This document shows positions 1 to 9,282 of a DNA stretch of 64,000 nt, one piece after another. Numbering within the stretch: the stretch's first letter is position 1; the number at the start of each line of letters is the position of its first letter. The notes below the pieces were generated by a model. It saw nothing but the letters and a program-made list of their open reading frames with translations, had not been told where the DNA came from and searched no databases. The stretch comes from Amorphus orientalis (lineage in GTDB: Bacteria > Pseudomonadota > Alphaproteobacteria > Rhizobiales > Amorphaceae): contig NZ_JAUSUL010000002.1 of the NCBI RefSeq assembly GCF_030814015.1, positions 992,001 through 1,056,000 of the forward strand, read 5' to 3'. Position numbers and translations under genes: made by a program.

Positions 1-740
1 AGGCAGTCGATGTCGAACGTCATATACGCGGGCCCGGTGCCGACCCGCGTCCTGATCCGCTCGATCACGCCGTCCACCCCGAGCCGTTCGACGGCGTCGC
101 CGTCGACGATCTCGATCCCGCATGTCTCCGGCGCATGGGTCCGGATCCCCACCTGGATCGAGCGGTCCGGATCGATCAGACCGGCGCGGACCGCGCGGCC
201 CACGAAGCTGCCGTGATCGATCCGCCCTTCCAGGTCCGGCCACGTGTCCTGATGGGCGTCGAACTGGACCAGACCCAGCGGCCCGTGCCGCGCCGCGTGG
301 GCTTCCAGGAGCGGCAGCGTCACGAAATGGTCCCCGCCGATGGAAAACAGATGGCAGCCCGCATCGAGAATCGCGCCGGCCTGGCGCGCGATCTCCCCCG
401 GCACCCGGTCATGGAAGCCGTAGTCCAGCGCGCAGTCGCCATAGTCGATCACGGCCAGGGTCTCGAAGGGATCGGCCTCGAACGGATACTGCGGATCGCC
501 GTCGAAGATCGCCGACGCCCGACGGACGGCCTGGGGACCGAACCGCGCGCCCGGCCGGTTCGACACGGCCGCATCGAACGGAATGCCCCACACCACGAGA
601 TCGACGCCGCGCAGATCGCGCGTCAGCCGGCGGCGCATGAACGACGTCACGCCGGCGTAGGTCGCTTCGTGGGAGCCGCCATAGACGGACGCGCCGGTGA
701 AGGCATTATCCGTCGGCCGCGGCAGCGAGGGATCGCTCAT
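1..740 (-). CDS. speB: agmatinase / ureohydrolase family protein, 3' end cut off by window edge
   Basis: Reading from ATG at 740 down to the window edge gives 246 residues of a Mn-dependent ureohydrolase. Ureohydrolase signatures appear in order: GGDHF near residue 142, FDAHQD near 165, DHGSF, and FDIDC at the truncated end, which are the metal-binding His/Asp sets of the agmatinase/arginase fold. The family cleaves guanidino compounds (agmatine to putrescine and urea); some members act on guanidinobutyrate or guanidine, so the substrate is not certain. It is divergent from an APC permease at 964, which suggests coupled uptake and breakdown of a guanidino or amino compound. The last residues and stop codon lie outside the window. 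Confidence 0.88.
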   Translation of the reverse strand, partial: MSDPSLPRPTDNAFTGASVYGGSHEATYAGVTSFMRRRLTRDLRGVDLVVWGIPFDAAVSNRPGARFGPQAVRRASAIFDGDPQYPFEADPFETLAVIDYGDCALDYGFHDRVPGEIARQAGAILDAGCHLFSIGGDHFVTLPLLEAHAARHGPLGLVQFDAHQDTWPDLEGRIDHGSFVGRAVRAGLIDPDRSIQVGIRTHAPETCGIEIVDGDAVERLGVDGVIERIRTRVGTGPAYMTFDIDC

Positions 741-895
741 CATGTCTTCGCCGGATGCGCCGAGAAAAAGGAACCGAGGCTCGTTTATCGGCTTTGGCGG
801 TGCGCGACAACGCCGTTGCCGCGACACGTGTTGCCCGGCCGAACCTGTGCGCGCCTGAAATCTCGGAACTGACAAAGAGGTTGGGACTCGCGTAG

Positions 896-958
896 GCTCC
901 ACCCCTCGGGGCGACAAGACGGCGGAGCGGAACCCGCCGGAAAGCAACAGGGGGCTCC
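896..958 (+). promoter_or_regulatory. possible structured leader with competing hairpins before the APC permease
   Basis: GCTCCACC (896-903) can pair with GGCGGAGC (921-928) with one mismatch. CGGCGG (920-925) can instead pair perfectly with CCGCCG (934-939). A second GCTCC (954-958), beside the GGGGG ribosome-binding tract (950-954), could also take GGAGC (924-928). These pairings exclude one another, an arrangement typical of attenuators and riboswitches. It does not fit the guanidine-I, -II or -III consensus as I remember them. GC-rich DNA forms short stems by chance, so confidence is low. Confidence 0.25.
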
Positions 959-963
959 AGAGT

Positions 964-2574
964 ATGCATCACATGAAGCGAGAGATCGGGCTGATCGGTC
1001 TCACCTTCGTCGCCATCAGCGGCATGATCGGGTCGGGCTGGCTGTTCGCCCCGCTCGCCGCCAGTCAGTACGCCGGCCCCGCCTCGCTGATCTCCTGGGG
1101 CATCGGCGCCGTTGCCATGCTGCTTCTGGCGATCACCTTCGCCGAGATTTCCGCCATGCTCCCGGTGCCGGGCGGCATCGCCCGCGTCCCCCAGTTCAGC
1201 CATGGCAACGTCGTCGCCATGGCCATGGGCTGGTCGGCCTGGGTGGGTTACAACACCACCGCGCCGATCGAGGTGGAAGCCATGCTTCACTACCTCGCCC
1301 CGCACACCCCATGGCTCTATGTCGGCAGCGGCACTTCGGAGCTCTCCGCGTGGGGCATTGCCATCTGCACCGCCCTGCTCCTGGTGTTCACGCTGATCAA
1401 CGCCGTCGGCGTGAAATTCTTCGCCTACGTCAACTCGACGCTCACCTGGGCCAAGATCGGCATCCCGATCCTGCTGGCCGTCATCATCCTGTTCTCCATC
1501 TTCAACGGCGACAACTTCACCAGCGAGGCCTCTGGCGGCTTCGCGCCCTATGGTCTCCAGGGCATCCTGGCGGCGGTCTCCAGCGGCGGCATCATCTTCG
1601 CCTTCATCGGCTTCCGCCACGCCATCGACATGGCCGGCGAGACCAAGAACCCGAAGTTCACAATTCCCGCCGCGCTGATGCTCGCCGTGGGCATCGCCTT
1701 CGTCCTCTACGGCCTGTTGCAGATCGCCTTCATCGGCGCGATCACGCCTGAGCAGATGGCGAACGGCTGGAAGAACCTCTCGCTCGGCCACCAGCTCGGC
1801 CCGATGGCGGCGATCGCCAGCGCGATCGGCATCCTGTGGCTGGTCAGCCTGCTCAACGTGGGCGCCGTCACCTCGACCTTCGCCGCCGGTCTGGTCTCGT
1901 CCGGCTCCAACGGCCGTCTGGCCCTTGCCCTCGCTCAGAACGGCCTGTTTTCCAGGCTCTTCCTGGAGATCTCCAACCGCGGCGTGCCGCTCTACGCCCT
2001 GTTCCTGAACTTCGTCGTGTCGTCCCTGTTCTTCGTGCTGATGCCGTTCCAGGAAGTGGTGGCCCTCAACGGCGCTGCGATCGTGCTTTCTTTCGTGGTC
2101 GGCCCGATTTCCGTCGTCGCCCTGCGCTCGCTGCTTCCCGACCGCCCTCGCTCGTTCAAGGTCCCGCTTGTGCGCGTCACCGCCGGGATCGCGTTCATCA
2201 TCGCGACCCTCGTCGTCTACTGGAGCGGCTGGGACACGATCTGGCGGCTCGGCATCGCGCTCGCGATCGGCTTTGCCTGGTTCGTGTTGAGCCGGTTCTG
2301 GTTCGGCCGCGACCACGGTCCGGCCCAGCTCGATCTCGCGGAAGCCGTCTGGCTGATCCCCTACCTCATCGGAATCGGCGTGATCTCCGCCCTCGGCCAT
2401 TTCGGCGACGGTCTCGGCATCATCCCGTTCGGGTGGGATCAGCTCCTCGTAGCGATCCTTGCGATCGGCACGTTCCTTCTGGCGCAGCGCTCGAAGCTGA
2501 CCAAGGAGAAGTTCGACCGCTACATGGAAGAGGAGCGCATCTTCGAGCGCGCCGAGTACGGCCACGAAGCCTGA
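964..2574 (+). CDS. APC-superfamily amino acid permease
   Basis: This 536-residue integral membrane protein has about twelve hydrophobic segments. Its N-terminus carries the APC hallmark, a glycine-rich first helix (GMIGSGWLF near residues 20-28). It resembles the aspartate:proton symporter/YveA branch of amino acid permeases, but substrate cannot be fixed from sequence. A GGGGG tract at 950-954 sits about nine bases before ATG 964; a second ATG at 973 is the only near alternative. The gene is divergent from the agmatinase-family gene, so uptake of a guanidino or amino acid substrate is a reasonable inference. The C-terminal tail (about 30 residues) is charged and cytosolic-looking. Confidence 0.85.
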   Translation: MHHMKREIGLIGLTFVAISGMIGSGWLFAPLAASQYAGPASLISWGIGAVAMLLLAITFAEISAMLPVPGGIARVPQFSHGNVVAMAMGWSAWVGYNTTAPIEVEAMLHYLAPHTPWLYVGSGTSELSAWGIAICTALLLVFTLINAVGVKFFAYVNSTLTWAKIGIPILLAVIILFSIFNGDNFTSEASGGFAPYGLQGILAAVSSGGIIFAFIGFRHAIDMAGETKNPKFTIPAALMLAVGIAFVLYGLLQIAFIGAITPEQMANGWKNLSLGHQLGPMAAIASAIGILWLVSLLNVGAVTSTFAAGLVSSGSNGRLALALAQNGLFSRLFLEISNRGVPLYALFLNFVVSSLFFVLMPFQEVVALNGAAIVLSFVVGPISVVALRSLLPDRPRSFKVPLVRVTAGIAFIIATLVVYWSGWDTIWRLGIALAIGFAWFVLSRFWFGRDHGPAQLDLAEAVWLIPYLIGIGVISALGHFGDGLGIIPFGWDQLLVAILAIGTFLLAQRSKLTKEKFDRYMEEERIFERAEYGHEA

Positions 2575-2638
2575 CGGCCGGCGTGCGGCAAGGCCCTCTT
2601 GGGCCGCCCCCGCCCGCTCCGTCCGGTTTGTCGCGCAC

Positions 2639-2669
2639 AAAAAAAGGGCCCGCCGAAAGCGGGCCCTTT
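2639..2669 (-). terminator. rho-independent terminator of rplM-rpsI
   Basis: The stem is AAAGGGCCCGC (2643-2653) with GCGGGCCCTTT (2659-2669) around a CGAAA loop. On the minus strand it is followed by seven U residues (complement of 2639-2645), so it ends transcripts arriving from rpsI. The plus-strand side has only a short T run, so it may stop the permease transcript weakly. Confidence 0.85.
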
Positions 2670-2725
2670 CTGATTCCTGGTTCCGTCGGCGAACGGTCCG
2701 GAGACCGTCCCGCCTGCGCCTGAAA

Positions 2726-3214
2726 TCAGCGCTTGGAGAACTGGAAGCTCCGACGCGCCTTCCGGCGGCCGTACTTCTTGCGCTCGACCACGCGGGAGTC
2801 GCGGGTGAGGAAGCCGCCGCGCTTGAGCACGCTGCGCAGCTCCGGCTCGTAGTGGGTCAGCGCCTTGGCGATGCCGTGACGGACCGCACCGGCCTGGCCG
2901 GACAGACCGCCGCCGGAAACCGTGGCGACGATGTCGAACTGGCCGTCGCGGTCGGCGGCGACGATCGGCTGACGGATCACCATCTGAAGGACCGGGCGGG
3001 CGAAATAGCCCGTGTAGTCCTTCTTGTTGATCTGGATCTTGCCGGTGCCGGGACGGACCCACACGCGGGCGACGGCGTCCTTGCGCTTGCCGGTGGCGTA
3101 GGCGCGGCCCTGGGCGTCCAGTTTCTGGACGTGAACCGGCTGGCTCTCGACGGCGGCGTCACCGCTGCCCAGCGCCGATCCCAGCTCTTCGAGGGACTGC
3201 AGCTGATCGGACAT
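2726..3214 (-). CDS. rpsI: 30S ribosomal protein S9
   Basis: The 162-residue product ends in the basic tail [11 protein letters not shown] that reaches into the ribosomal P site and is diagnostic of S9. The core (from [15 protein letters not shown] near residue 39 onward) is the normal S9 fold. The first 35 residues are an alphaproteobacterial N-terminal extension. The start ATG (3214-3212) shares one base with the TAA of rplM, so the two are translationally coupled, in the usual rplM-rpsI order. Confidence 0.97.
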   Translation of the reverse strand: MSDQLQSLEELGSALGSGDAAVESQPVHVQKLDAQGRAYATGKRKDAVARVWVRPGTGKIQINKKDYTGYFARPVLQMVIRQPIVAADRDGQFDIVATVSGGGLSGQAGAVRHGIAKALTHYEPELRSVLKRGGFLTRDSRVVERKKYGRRKARRSFQFSKR

Positions 3215-3678
3215 TAGTCTTCCCTCTTGTTCTTGCGGCTCAGCGCCGCGATATCCAGCGGCTCGGGCTTCTGGGCCTCATGCGGATGCTCGGGGCCGGC
3301 ATAGACGTGCAGGTTCTTGAACTGCTGACGGCCGAGCGGACCGCGCGGGATCATCCGGCGGACGGCCGCCTCGATGACGCGCTCCGGGAACCGGCCCTCG
3401 ATCAGGGCGCGCGCGGTGCGCTCCTTGATGCCGCCCGGATAGCCGGTGTGCCAGTAGTACTTCTTGTTCTCGTACTTCCGGCCGGTCAGCCGCACCTTGT
3501 CGGCATTGACCACGATCACGTTGTCGCCGCAGTCCACGTGGGGCGTGTAGATCGCCTTGTGCTTGCCGCGGAGACGGTTGGCGACGATCGCCGCGAGCCG
3601 ACCGACCACCAGGTCCTCGGCATCGATGACGATCCACTTCTTTTCAACTTCGGCCGGTTTGACCGATGGGGTTTTCAT
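3214..3678 (-). CDS. rplM: 50S ribosomal protein L13
   Basis: Starting at ATG 3678 gives 154 residues, the standard alphaproteobacterial L13 length; the longer upstream reading has no family support. Recognisable L13 blocks are [16 protein letters not shown] near residues 13-28, the [16 protein letters not shown] block, and [14 protein letters not shown] near the C-terminus. AAGGGTGAAG precedes the start by a few bases. It is the first gene of a two-gene operon with rpsI, preceded by a leader of about 170 nt from the likely promoter at 3853-3880. Confidence 0.97.
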   Translation of the reverse strand: MKTPSVKPAEVEKKWIVIDAEDLVVGRLAAIVANRLRGKHKAIYTPHVDCGDNVIVVNADKVRLTGRKYENKKYYWHTGYPGGIKERTARALIEGRFPERVIEAAVRRMIPRGPLGRQQFKNLHVYAGPEHPHEAQKPEPLDIAALSRKNKRED

Positions 3679-3852
3679 GGCTTCACCCTTGATTGGGTCC
3701 CGCCCTTGCGGGCCGTCCTCATTTCGGCCGAAACCTCTACCCGAACGGGAAGAGCGGACGGCCTTCAATCTGGCGCGAACACCGAAACGATCCGGTCGGC
3801 TGGCGTGTCCGCCAACCGTCGTCGAGACGGCCAATGTCGCGAATGGACGTGG

Positions 3853-3880
3853 AAATAAGCGGACGGCGCGCGCCAGTCAA
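3853..3880 (-). promoter_or_regulatory. likely sigma-70-type promoter of rplM-rpsI
   Basis: On the minus strand TTGACT (3880-3875) is followed after 16 bases by TTATTT (3858-3853). This is the best housekeeping-type promoter match in the rplM upstream gap and is placed about 170 nt before the start codon. No transcript data support it here. Confidence 0.5.
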
Positions 3881-3932
3881 GCCGCTTCAGACGAAATTTT
3901 CGCCGAAAAAACAGGATCTTGCCCGTATGGTA

Positions 3933-4373
3933 TTATGATACCTTCACATCGTTTGCCGTCGGCGGCACCGAGTAGGTCATGACCACATGGGCGGCGATAT
4001 CGGACGTGTCCGCGCCTCTCACCTCGCAGGTGATGACCGCAAGCCGTTTGCCGGGCTTGATGATTTCGCATTCGGCCACCACGGCCGCACCGGCCGGGAT
4101 CGACCTCATGAAGTTGATGGAGAGGTTGGTGGTGACCGCCTGGATGGCTCCGGGATAGATCGATAGCAGCGCGGCATAGGCGGTCGCGTCGGCGAGCATC
4201 ATCATGGTCGGACCCGACACGATGTTTCCCGGCCGGAGGTGGTCGTCGGTCGGCACGAGCCGGCACACCGCCCTGCCCGCTTCGGCAACCTCGACGCTGC
4301 AGCCCCGATCCGGCCCGAACACCGGCGGGAATTCCTTCGCCAGGAACTTCGCGATCTCGCCAACCGACTCCAT
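3933..4373 (-). CDS. PaaI-family (hotdog fold) acyl-CoA thioesterase
   Basis: From ATG 4373 the product is 146 residues, a single hotdog-fold domain of the PaaI/YdiI type. The catalytic-helix region reads NIVSGPTMMMLADATAYAAL (near residues 50-70), with the Gly-Pro-x-xx-x-Leu-Ala-Asp pattern seen in this family. The start was chosen because AGGGAGGTGGG lies just upstream; reading further in frame only adds low-complexity sequence. Such enzymes hydrolyse aromatic or medium-chain acyl-CoA. It is divergent from an enoyl-CoA hydratase-like gene at 4574, which fits an acyl-CoA context; the true substrate is unknown. Confidence 0.82.
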   Translation of the reverse strand: MESVGEIAKFLAKEFPPVFGPDRGCSVEVAEAGRAVCRLVPTDDHLRPGNIVSGPTMMMLADATAYAALLSIYPGAIQAVTTNLSINFMRSIPAGAAVVAECEIIKPGKRLAVITCEVRGADTSDIAAHVVMTYSVPPTANDVKVS

Positions 4374-4573
4374 GGAACGCCCACCTCCCTTTCGTCTTTT
4401 CCCGTTGTCAGAGATGTGCCGGAAGGCGACGCCGGGGTCCAGCGGGTTGACCCGTGCGTGACTTGCCAGTCCCGACCTTTCCGGGCACCGTTCGCTCCGA
4501 TCGGCGCGACAGATCCGGAACGGCGGCCCCAGGTCCCCACGTCCGGACACACCGGCAAACGGGAGAAACCGCC

Positions 4574-5398
4574 ATGGCCATGACAGACACTGCCCCGCCC
4601 CTGGATGCCAGCGATCTCGTCCGCGAGGAGACCGTCGGCCGGGTCCGCCGTCTGGTCCTGATCGACGAGAAGCGCCGCAACCTTCTGACCAGCGAGATGA
4701 TGGCGGCCCTCGACGAAGCGCTCGAGCGAGCCGCTTCCGATAGCGACATCCGGTGCGTGGTCATCGCAGCGGAAGGGCCGGCCTTCTGCGTCGGCCACGA
4801 TCTGAAGGCGATGACGGCCCACTACGAGGACCCGGACGGCGGCCGGGCGTTCTTCCAGGGGCTGTTCGACCAGTGCTCGGCCTTGATGTACGGCATCGCG
4901 CGCAATCCCCGACCGATCATCGCGGAAGTCCACTCCGTTGCCGCCGCCGCGGGCTGCCAGCTCGTCGCCGCCTGTGACATTGCCGTTGCGGCCGAAAGCG
5001 CCCGGTTCGGCACCACCGGCGTGACGTTCGGACTGTTCTGCTCGACGCCGATGGTGCCGTTGTCGCGCGCGGTCGACCGGAAGGACGCTTTGGAAATGCT
5101 GATGACCGGCGATCTGATTTCCGCCGGCCACGCCGACAAGATCGGCCTGGTCAACCACGTGGTCCCCGACGACAAGCTGACCGAGGAGACCATGGCACTC
5201 GCGGAGCGCATCGCCACCAAGTCGCCGCTGGTGCTGCAGATGGGCAAGGAAGCCTATTACGCCCAGATCGAGAAGGGCCTGCAGGATGCCTACGCCCACT
5301 GCTCGACTGTCATGGTCGACAATCTGATGACCCGGGACGGCAAGGAGGGACTGTCCGCCTTCGTCGGCAAGCGCGAACCCCACTGGGAGGGGCGCTGA
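4574..5398 (+). CDS. enoyl-CoA hydratase/isomerase family protein (ECHDC3-like)
   Basis: This 274-residue crotonase-fold protein carries the two oxyanion-hole segments: FCVGHDLKAM near residue 75 and AAAGCQLVAACDIAVA near residue 120. The HDLK form and the block FGTTGVTFGLFCSTP resemble the ECHDC3-like subgroup rather than FadB-type hydratases, so the reaction is not assured. ATG 4574 follows a GGGAG-containing ribosome site; an ATG two codons later is possible. The next gene starts three bases after the stop, so the two are co-transcribed. Confidence 0.82.
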   Translation: MAMTDTAPPLDASDLVREETVGRVRRLVLIDEKRRNLLTSEMMAALDEALERAASDSDIRCVVIAAEGPAFCVGHDLKAMTAHYEDPDGGRAFFQGLFDQCSALMYGIARNPRPIIAEVHSVAAAAGCQLVAACDIAVAAESARFGTTGVTFGLFCSTPMVPLSRAVDRKDALEMLMTGDLISAGHADKIGLVNHVVPDDKLTEETMALAERIATKSPLVLQMGKEAYYAQIEKGLQDAYAHCSTVMVDNLMTRDGKEGLSAFVGKREPHWEGR

Positions 5399-5401
5399 CC
5401 C

Positions 5402-5929
5402 GTGGATCACGATCGCTACAGCGACGACTATGTGCGCGACATCCTGCATTCGGTCTCGACGGTCGCCGTCGTCGGGGCGAGCGCGAACGCGGTGCGCCCC
5501 TCCTATTTCGTCGTGAAATATCTTCTGGCGAAGGGCTACCGGGTCTTCCCCATCAACCCGGGCCAGGCCGGCGGCACCATCCTCGACCAGCCCGTCTTCC
5601 GGTCGCTTTCGGATATCCCAGAGCCGATCGACATGGTCGACATCTTTCGCCGGTCCGACGCGGTCCCGACGATCGTCGCCGAGGCGATCGCCCTTCAGCC
5701 GCGTCCGAAGGTGATCTGGATGCAGCTCGGCATCCGCAACGACGACGCGGCCGCTGAAGCCGAGGAAGCCGGCATGCAGGTGGTCATGGACCGCTGCCCG
5801 AAGATCGAATACGCGCGGCTGTCCGGCGAGATCTCGTGGTCCGGCGTGAATTCCCGCCAGATCTCCGCGCGCCGCCCGCTGCGGCAGCAGGGCGTCCAGC
5901 ATCTGGGGCTCCACAAATCGAAGCCGTAA
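5402..5929 (+). CDS. CoA-binding (YccU-like, Rossmann-fold) protein
   Basis: The 175-residue product is a single CoA-binding domain: the strand-turn-helix TVAVVGASANAVRPSYFV near residues 20-37 is the nucleotide-binding loop, and WMQLGIRNDDAAAEAEEAG near 112-130 is the matching second half of the family. It uses GTG 5402 as start, three bases after the hydratase stop. Members are small cytosolic proteins related to succinyl-CoA synthetase alpha subunits; their reaction is generally unknown. Co-transcription with the hydratase supports an acyl-CoA role but does not prove it. Confidence 0.82.
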   Translation: MDHDRYSDDYVRDILHSVSTVAVVGASANAVRPSYFVVKYLLAKGYRVFPINPGQAGGTILDQPVFRSLSDIPEPIDMVDIFRRSDAVPTIVAEAIALQPRPKVIWMQLGIRNDDAAAEAEEAGMQVVMDRCPKIEYARLSGEISWSGVNSRQISARRPLRQQGVQHLGLHKSKP

Positions 5930-5943
5930 GTGCCGGACCGCCC

Positions 5944-6435
5944 ATGGCAACCATGTCAGCATCCGACACCGGCATTTCGTTCGCGCGCCTGACCGCAGTC
6001 GATCCGGCGGCCATCATCGCCCACATGTCGGATCCGCGCGTGACCGCGCACATGCCGCTGGCGACCGGCGCCTGGGACCGGGAGCGGTGCGCCGAATTCG
6101 TCGCCACCAAGGAGGCCTCCTGGGCCCGCGACGGCCTCGGCCACTGGGCCATCCTCTGTGACGGCGACTATGTCGGATGGGGTGGGTTCCAGAAAGAAGG
6201 CGCGGAATGGGACTACGGCCTGGTCCTGCTGCCGGAGCGCTTCGGGCTCGGCGCCCGGATCACGCGCAAGGCGCTGGCGTTCGCCCGCGCCGATCCCCGC
6301 ATCCCATACGTGACGTTCCTGCTGCCGCCGTCCCGCAGGCACCTGCGCGGGCTGGACCGGCTCGGAGCGCGCCTGATCGACCGGATCGACTACGAGGGCA
6401 GCGAATTCCTGAAATATCGTCTCGACACGGCCTGA
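5944..6435 (+). CDS. GNAT-family N-acetyltransferase
   Basis: The product is 163 residues from ATG 5944 (a second ATG three codons on, at 5953, is also possible). The pattern W..GDYVGWGGF, then LLPERFGLGARITRKALAFA, is the beta-bulge and acetyl-CoA binding helix of RimJ/RimL-like GNAT acetyltransferases, with a slightly altered pyrophosphate loop (RFGLGARI). The gene follows the CoA-binding protein by 14 bases on the same strand and ends 70 bases before a convergent phosphodiesterase gene. Acceptor substrate is unknown. Confidence 0.78.
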   Translation: MATMSASDTGISFARLTAVDPAAIIAHMSDPRVTAHMPLATGAWDRERCAEFVATKEASWARDGLGHWAILCDGDYVGWGGFQKEGAEWDYGLVLLPERFGLGARITRKALAFARADPRIPYVTFLLPPSRRHLRGLDRLGARLIDRIDYEGSEFLKYRLDTA

Positions 6436-6505
6436 CGGCTGCGGCGCCGAGCGGGGGCAGAGGGCGGCCGGGACCGCCCTCGCCCGGTTCGGGAGCTCCG
6501 ACCGA

Positions 6506-7726
6506 TCAGAGACCGGTGCAGTTGGCGTAGTAGGTCACCGTCGCCGGCCAGTCGGAGAATACGCCGACCACGCCCACGTCCTGGGCGAGCACGTCGAGGA
6601 CGGCGTAATAGTCGCTGTCGCTGTCGATCGCGTCGGTCACGGAGTTGTAGTACCAGCCGCCGCCGTTAGCGAGCGGACCGGAGCGCTCCAGCGACCAGGA
6701 GATCAGCGTCAGGCCCGCTTCCTTCGCCGCCTTGGCATAGTCGGAGGGCACGATCTCGCCGCTGTCGTCCAGGTCGACCAGCATGTTGATCGACGGGGCC
6801 AGATAATTGATCCCCATGTCGGCGATATCGGCCGGGCTGTGCTCCCAGGTCGACGGGTCGCTGCCGTCCCAGCTGTCGTCGGGCTCGACGAGATAGACGG
6901 CCTGCCGGCCGTACTCCGGCTCGTTCTCGACCCAGTACCTGATCACGTCGAGATTGAACGACTGCGGGAAGAGATCGGACGCCGGGATGCCCGCGTCCTT
7001 GTACTCGTCGATCATCTTCTGGGCGTAGTCATCCATGGAGAAGCCGTCGAACGGCATGTCCACGGACGGATCCTTGAGCTCCGGTGTGAACTTGGCGCCG
7101 AGGCTCTTGAACAGCTCGATGGACTCCTTGTGGGTCATCAGCTGCGCGTCGTCGACATAGAGATCGGTCCGGAAGTCGGGCGTGCCGCCGAGATAGGCTT
7201 CGGCCGTGGTGGCCGACTTGTCGGCCGCGTCCATCTTCGGCTTCAGCGTCCTGAACTCGGCCAGCGTGATGTCCGACGTGCGGCACTCGGCGGCAGCCTC
7301 TGCACCGTCGGACGCCGGCGTGAACGGCTGCGTGCACTTCTCCGCCAGATCCGTCGCGACGATGTTGGTCGTCGTGTGCAGATCGTTCTGGGCATGCCGG
7401 CAGACGAGTTCCTTGTCCTTCGTGAAGGTGACGTCGCACTCCAGGATCCCGACGCCCTGGCGGGCGGCGGCCAGATTGGACTCCACCGTGTGCTCGGGGA
7501 ACTGAAGCGGCGCCCCGCGATGACCGATCGAGAACGCGGTCCTGGCCGGGGTCTGGTTCATGCAGGCCGCAAGCTTCTCCTTCAGTTCGCCGTCGGGCAG
7601 CTTGTCCACCAGATAGAACGGGCGGACGCCGTAGCTGAGCGGAACCGGTGCATCGCTCTGGGCGAGCGCAGCACCGCCGGAGGTCAGGGCCGAGGCGAGC
7701 GCCAGGGCGGCAAGGCCGTATCGCAT
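6506..7726 (-). CDS. periplasmic glycerophosphodiester phosphodiesterase family protein
   Basis: The 406-residue product begins at ATG 7726 after a strong AAGGAG site and opens with a Sec signal peptide ending AALAQ near residue 23. The GDPD core follows: [19 protein letters not shown] with the catalytic His-Arg-Gly and Glu, then [19 protein letters not shown] with the metal-binding Glu-Asp and second catalytic His. It is longer than typical GlpQ because of inserted segments (about residues 130-230). Known members release glycerol-3-phosphate from deacylated phospholipids in the periplasm; phosphate scavenging is the likely role. Confidence 0.85.
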   Translation of the reverse strand: MRYGLAALALASALTSGGAALAQSDAPVPLSYGVRPFYLVDKLPDGELKEKLAACMNQTPARTAFSIGHRGAPLQFPEHTVESNLAAARQGVGILECDVTFTKDKELVCRHAQNDLHTTTNIVATDLAEKCTQPFTPASDGAEAAAECRTSDITLAEFRTLKPKMDAADKSATTAEAYLGGTPDFRTDLYVDDAQLMTHKESIELFKSLGAKFTPELKDPSVDMPFDGFSMDDYAQKMIDEYKDAGIPASDLFPQSFNLDVIRYWVENEPEYGRQAVYLVEPDDSWDGSDPSTWEHSPADIADMGINYLAPSINMLVDLDDSGEIVPSDYAKAAKEAGLTLISWSLERSGPLANGGGWYYNSVTDAIDSDSDYYAVLDVLAQDVGVVGVFSDWPATVTYYANCTGL

Positions 7727-7926
7727 GTCATCACTCCTTGATGAGAATTCCCAGCGTTCCCATTGGCCGGGATTGACGACATCCGCTCGACGGTTTCGTG
7801 AAGTTTCCATCTCAGTTCCGTGAAGCCCGGCCCCGTTGCCAGACCCGACGCAACGCTGGCGATCCGGCCGCGCACCCGTTAAGGACGGACATTGGATTTG
7901 CGCTTGCAACGACAGGGAGGTCGACC

Positions 7927-9213
7927 ATGAGCCAGGACCACGAACCCGGTTTCTCCACGCTCGCCATTCACGCCGGCGCGCAGCCCGATCCCACCACCGG
8001 ATCGCGGGCGACGCCGATCTACCAGACGACCTCGTACGTCTTCGACGACGTCGACCATGCTGCGTCGCTGTTCGGACTGCAGGCCTTCGGCAACATCTAC
8101 ACCCGCATCACCAATCCGACCGTCGCCGTGCTCGAGGAGCGGGTCGCCGCGCTGGAAGGCGGAACGGCCGGCCTCGGCGTCGCGTCCGGCCACGCCGCCC
8201 AGGTCCTGGTCTTCCACGCCCTGATGCAGCCCGGCGACGAGTTCGTCGCCTCCCGCAAGCTCTATGGCGGCTCGATCAACCAGTTCACCCATTCCTTCAA
8301 GAATTTCGGCTGGAACGTGGTCTGGGCCGATCCGGATGACGTTTCCAGCTTCGAGGCGGCCATCACCCCGAAGACCAAGGCGATCTTCATCGAGTCGATC
8401 GCCAACCCCGGCGGCGTGATCCTCGATATCGAGGGCATTGCCGAGGTGGCGAAGCGCGCCGGAATTCCGCTGATCGTCGACAACACGATGGCCAGCCCCT
8501 ATCTCTGCCGCCCGCTCGAGCACGGCGCCGACATCGTCGTTCATTCGGCGACCAAGTTCCTCGGCGGCCACGGCAATTCGATCGGCGGCGTGATCGTCGA
8601 CGGCGGTAGCTTCGACTGGTCCAAGACCGACCGCTATCCGATGCTTTCCGAGCCGCGGCCGGAATATCAGGGCATGGTGCTGCACGAGACGTTCGGCAAT
8701 TTCGCCTTCGCCATCGCCTGCCGCGTGCTCGGACTCAGGGACATCGGTCCGGCCCTGTCGCCGTTCAACGCCTTCATGATCCTGACCGGCATCGAGACCC
8801 TGCCACTGCGCATGCAGCGCCACTCCGACAACGCCCTCAAGGTCGCCGAATTCCTGTCGGGCCATCCGGCCGTCGAATGGGTCAGCTACCCGGGCCTGCC
8901 CGGCGACAAGTACAACGCGCTCGCCAAGAAATACTGCCCCAAGGGCGCCGGCGCGGTGTTCACCTTCGGCCTCAAGGGCGGCTACGAGGCCGGGGTCGGT
9001 CTCGTGTCGAACGTGAAGATGTTCTCCCACCTGGCGAACATCGGCGACACCCGTTCGCTGATTATCCACCCGGCGTCGACGACGCACCGCCAGTTGGACG
9101 ACGAGCAGAAGGTGGCCGCCGGCGCCGGACCGGACGTGGTTCGCCTCTCCGTCGGCATCGAGGACGTCGCCGACATCATCGAGGATCTCGACCAGGCCCT
9201 GCCGAAGGCGTAA
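7927..9213 (+). CDS. metY: O-acetylhomoserine aminocarboxypropyltransferase (sulfhydrylase)
   Basis: This 428-residue PLP enzyme makes homocysteine from O-acetylhomoserine and sulfide. The PLP lysine lies in [13 protein letters not shown] (Lys210), and the cofactor site segment [20 protein letters not shown] (58-77) is present. Length and the [13 protein letters not shown] block fit MetY rather than the shorter MetZ. GGGAGG precedes ATG 7927. The 200-base gap shared with the divergent phosphodiesterase was examined for a SAM-II riboswitch and none was convincing. A terminator follows at 9285-9305. Confidence 0.93.
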   Translation: MSQDHEPGFSTLAIHAGAQPDPTTGSRATPIYQTTSYVFDDVDHAASLFGLQAFGNIYTRITNPTVAVLEERVAALEGGTAGLGVASGHAAQVLVFHALMQPGDEFVASRKLYGGSINQFTHSFKNFGWNVVWADPDDVSSFEAAITPKTKAIFIESIANPGGVILDIEGIAEVAKRAGIPLIVDNTMASPYLCRPLEHGADIVVHSATKFLGGHGNSIGGVIVDGGSFDWSKTDRYPMLSEPRPEYQGMVLHETFGNFAFAIACRVLGLRDIGPALSPFNAFMILTGIETLPLRMQRHSDNALKVAEFLSGHPAVEWVSYPGLPGDKYNALAKKYCPKGAGAVFTFGLKGGYEAGVGLVSNVKMFSHLANIGDTRSLIIHPASTTHRQLDDEQKVAAGAGPDVVRLSVGIEDVADIIEDLDQALPKA

Positions 9214-9229
9214 GGGCTTTCAGGACATC

Positions 9230-9274
9230 CCGCCCGGGTCATCCCGATCCGGGCGGTCGCAATCCCGGATCCAG
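9230..9274. repeat. palindromic intergenic element, possibly a decayed genome repeat
   Basis: CCGCCCG (9230-9236) pairs with CGGGCGG (9250-9256), and the flanking TCATCCCG and CCCGGATCCAG resemble the ends of the clearer hairpin repeat at 54183-54210. It sits between the metY stop and the end of ctaA. Two related copies in one window suggest a dispersed family, but the inner sequence differs, so the relation is uncertain. Confidence 0.35.
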
Positions 9275-9282
9275 ATTTCGAA

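Noticed and set aside
706-2640. Very long open frame opposite the APC permease
   Set aside because: It is a GC-rich antisense shadow; composition is repetitive charged/Arg-Glu with no family features, while the permease frame is clearly a transporter.
2300-2700. Further protein genes in the permease 3' region
   Set aside because: Overlapping frames are short shadows; the region ends in an intrinsic terminator.
7740-7926. SAM-II (metA-type) riboswitch before metY
   Set aside because: GATTT and TTGCA elements occur close together, but the flanking stem has a mismatch and the downstream pseudoknot partner (GCTAAA-like) is missing.
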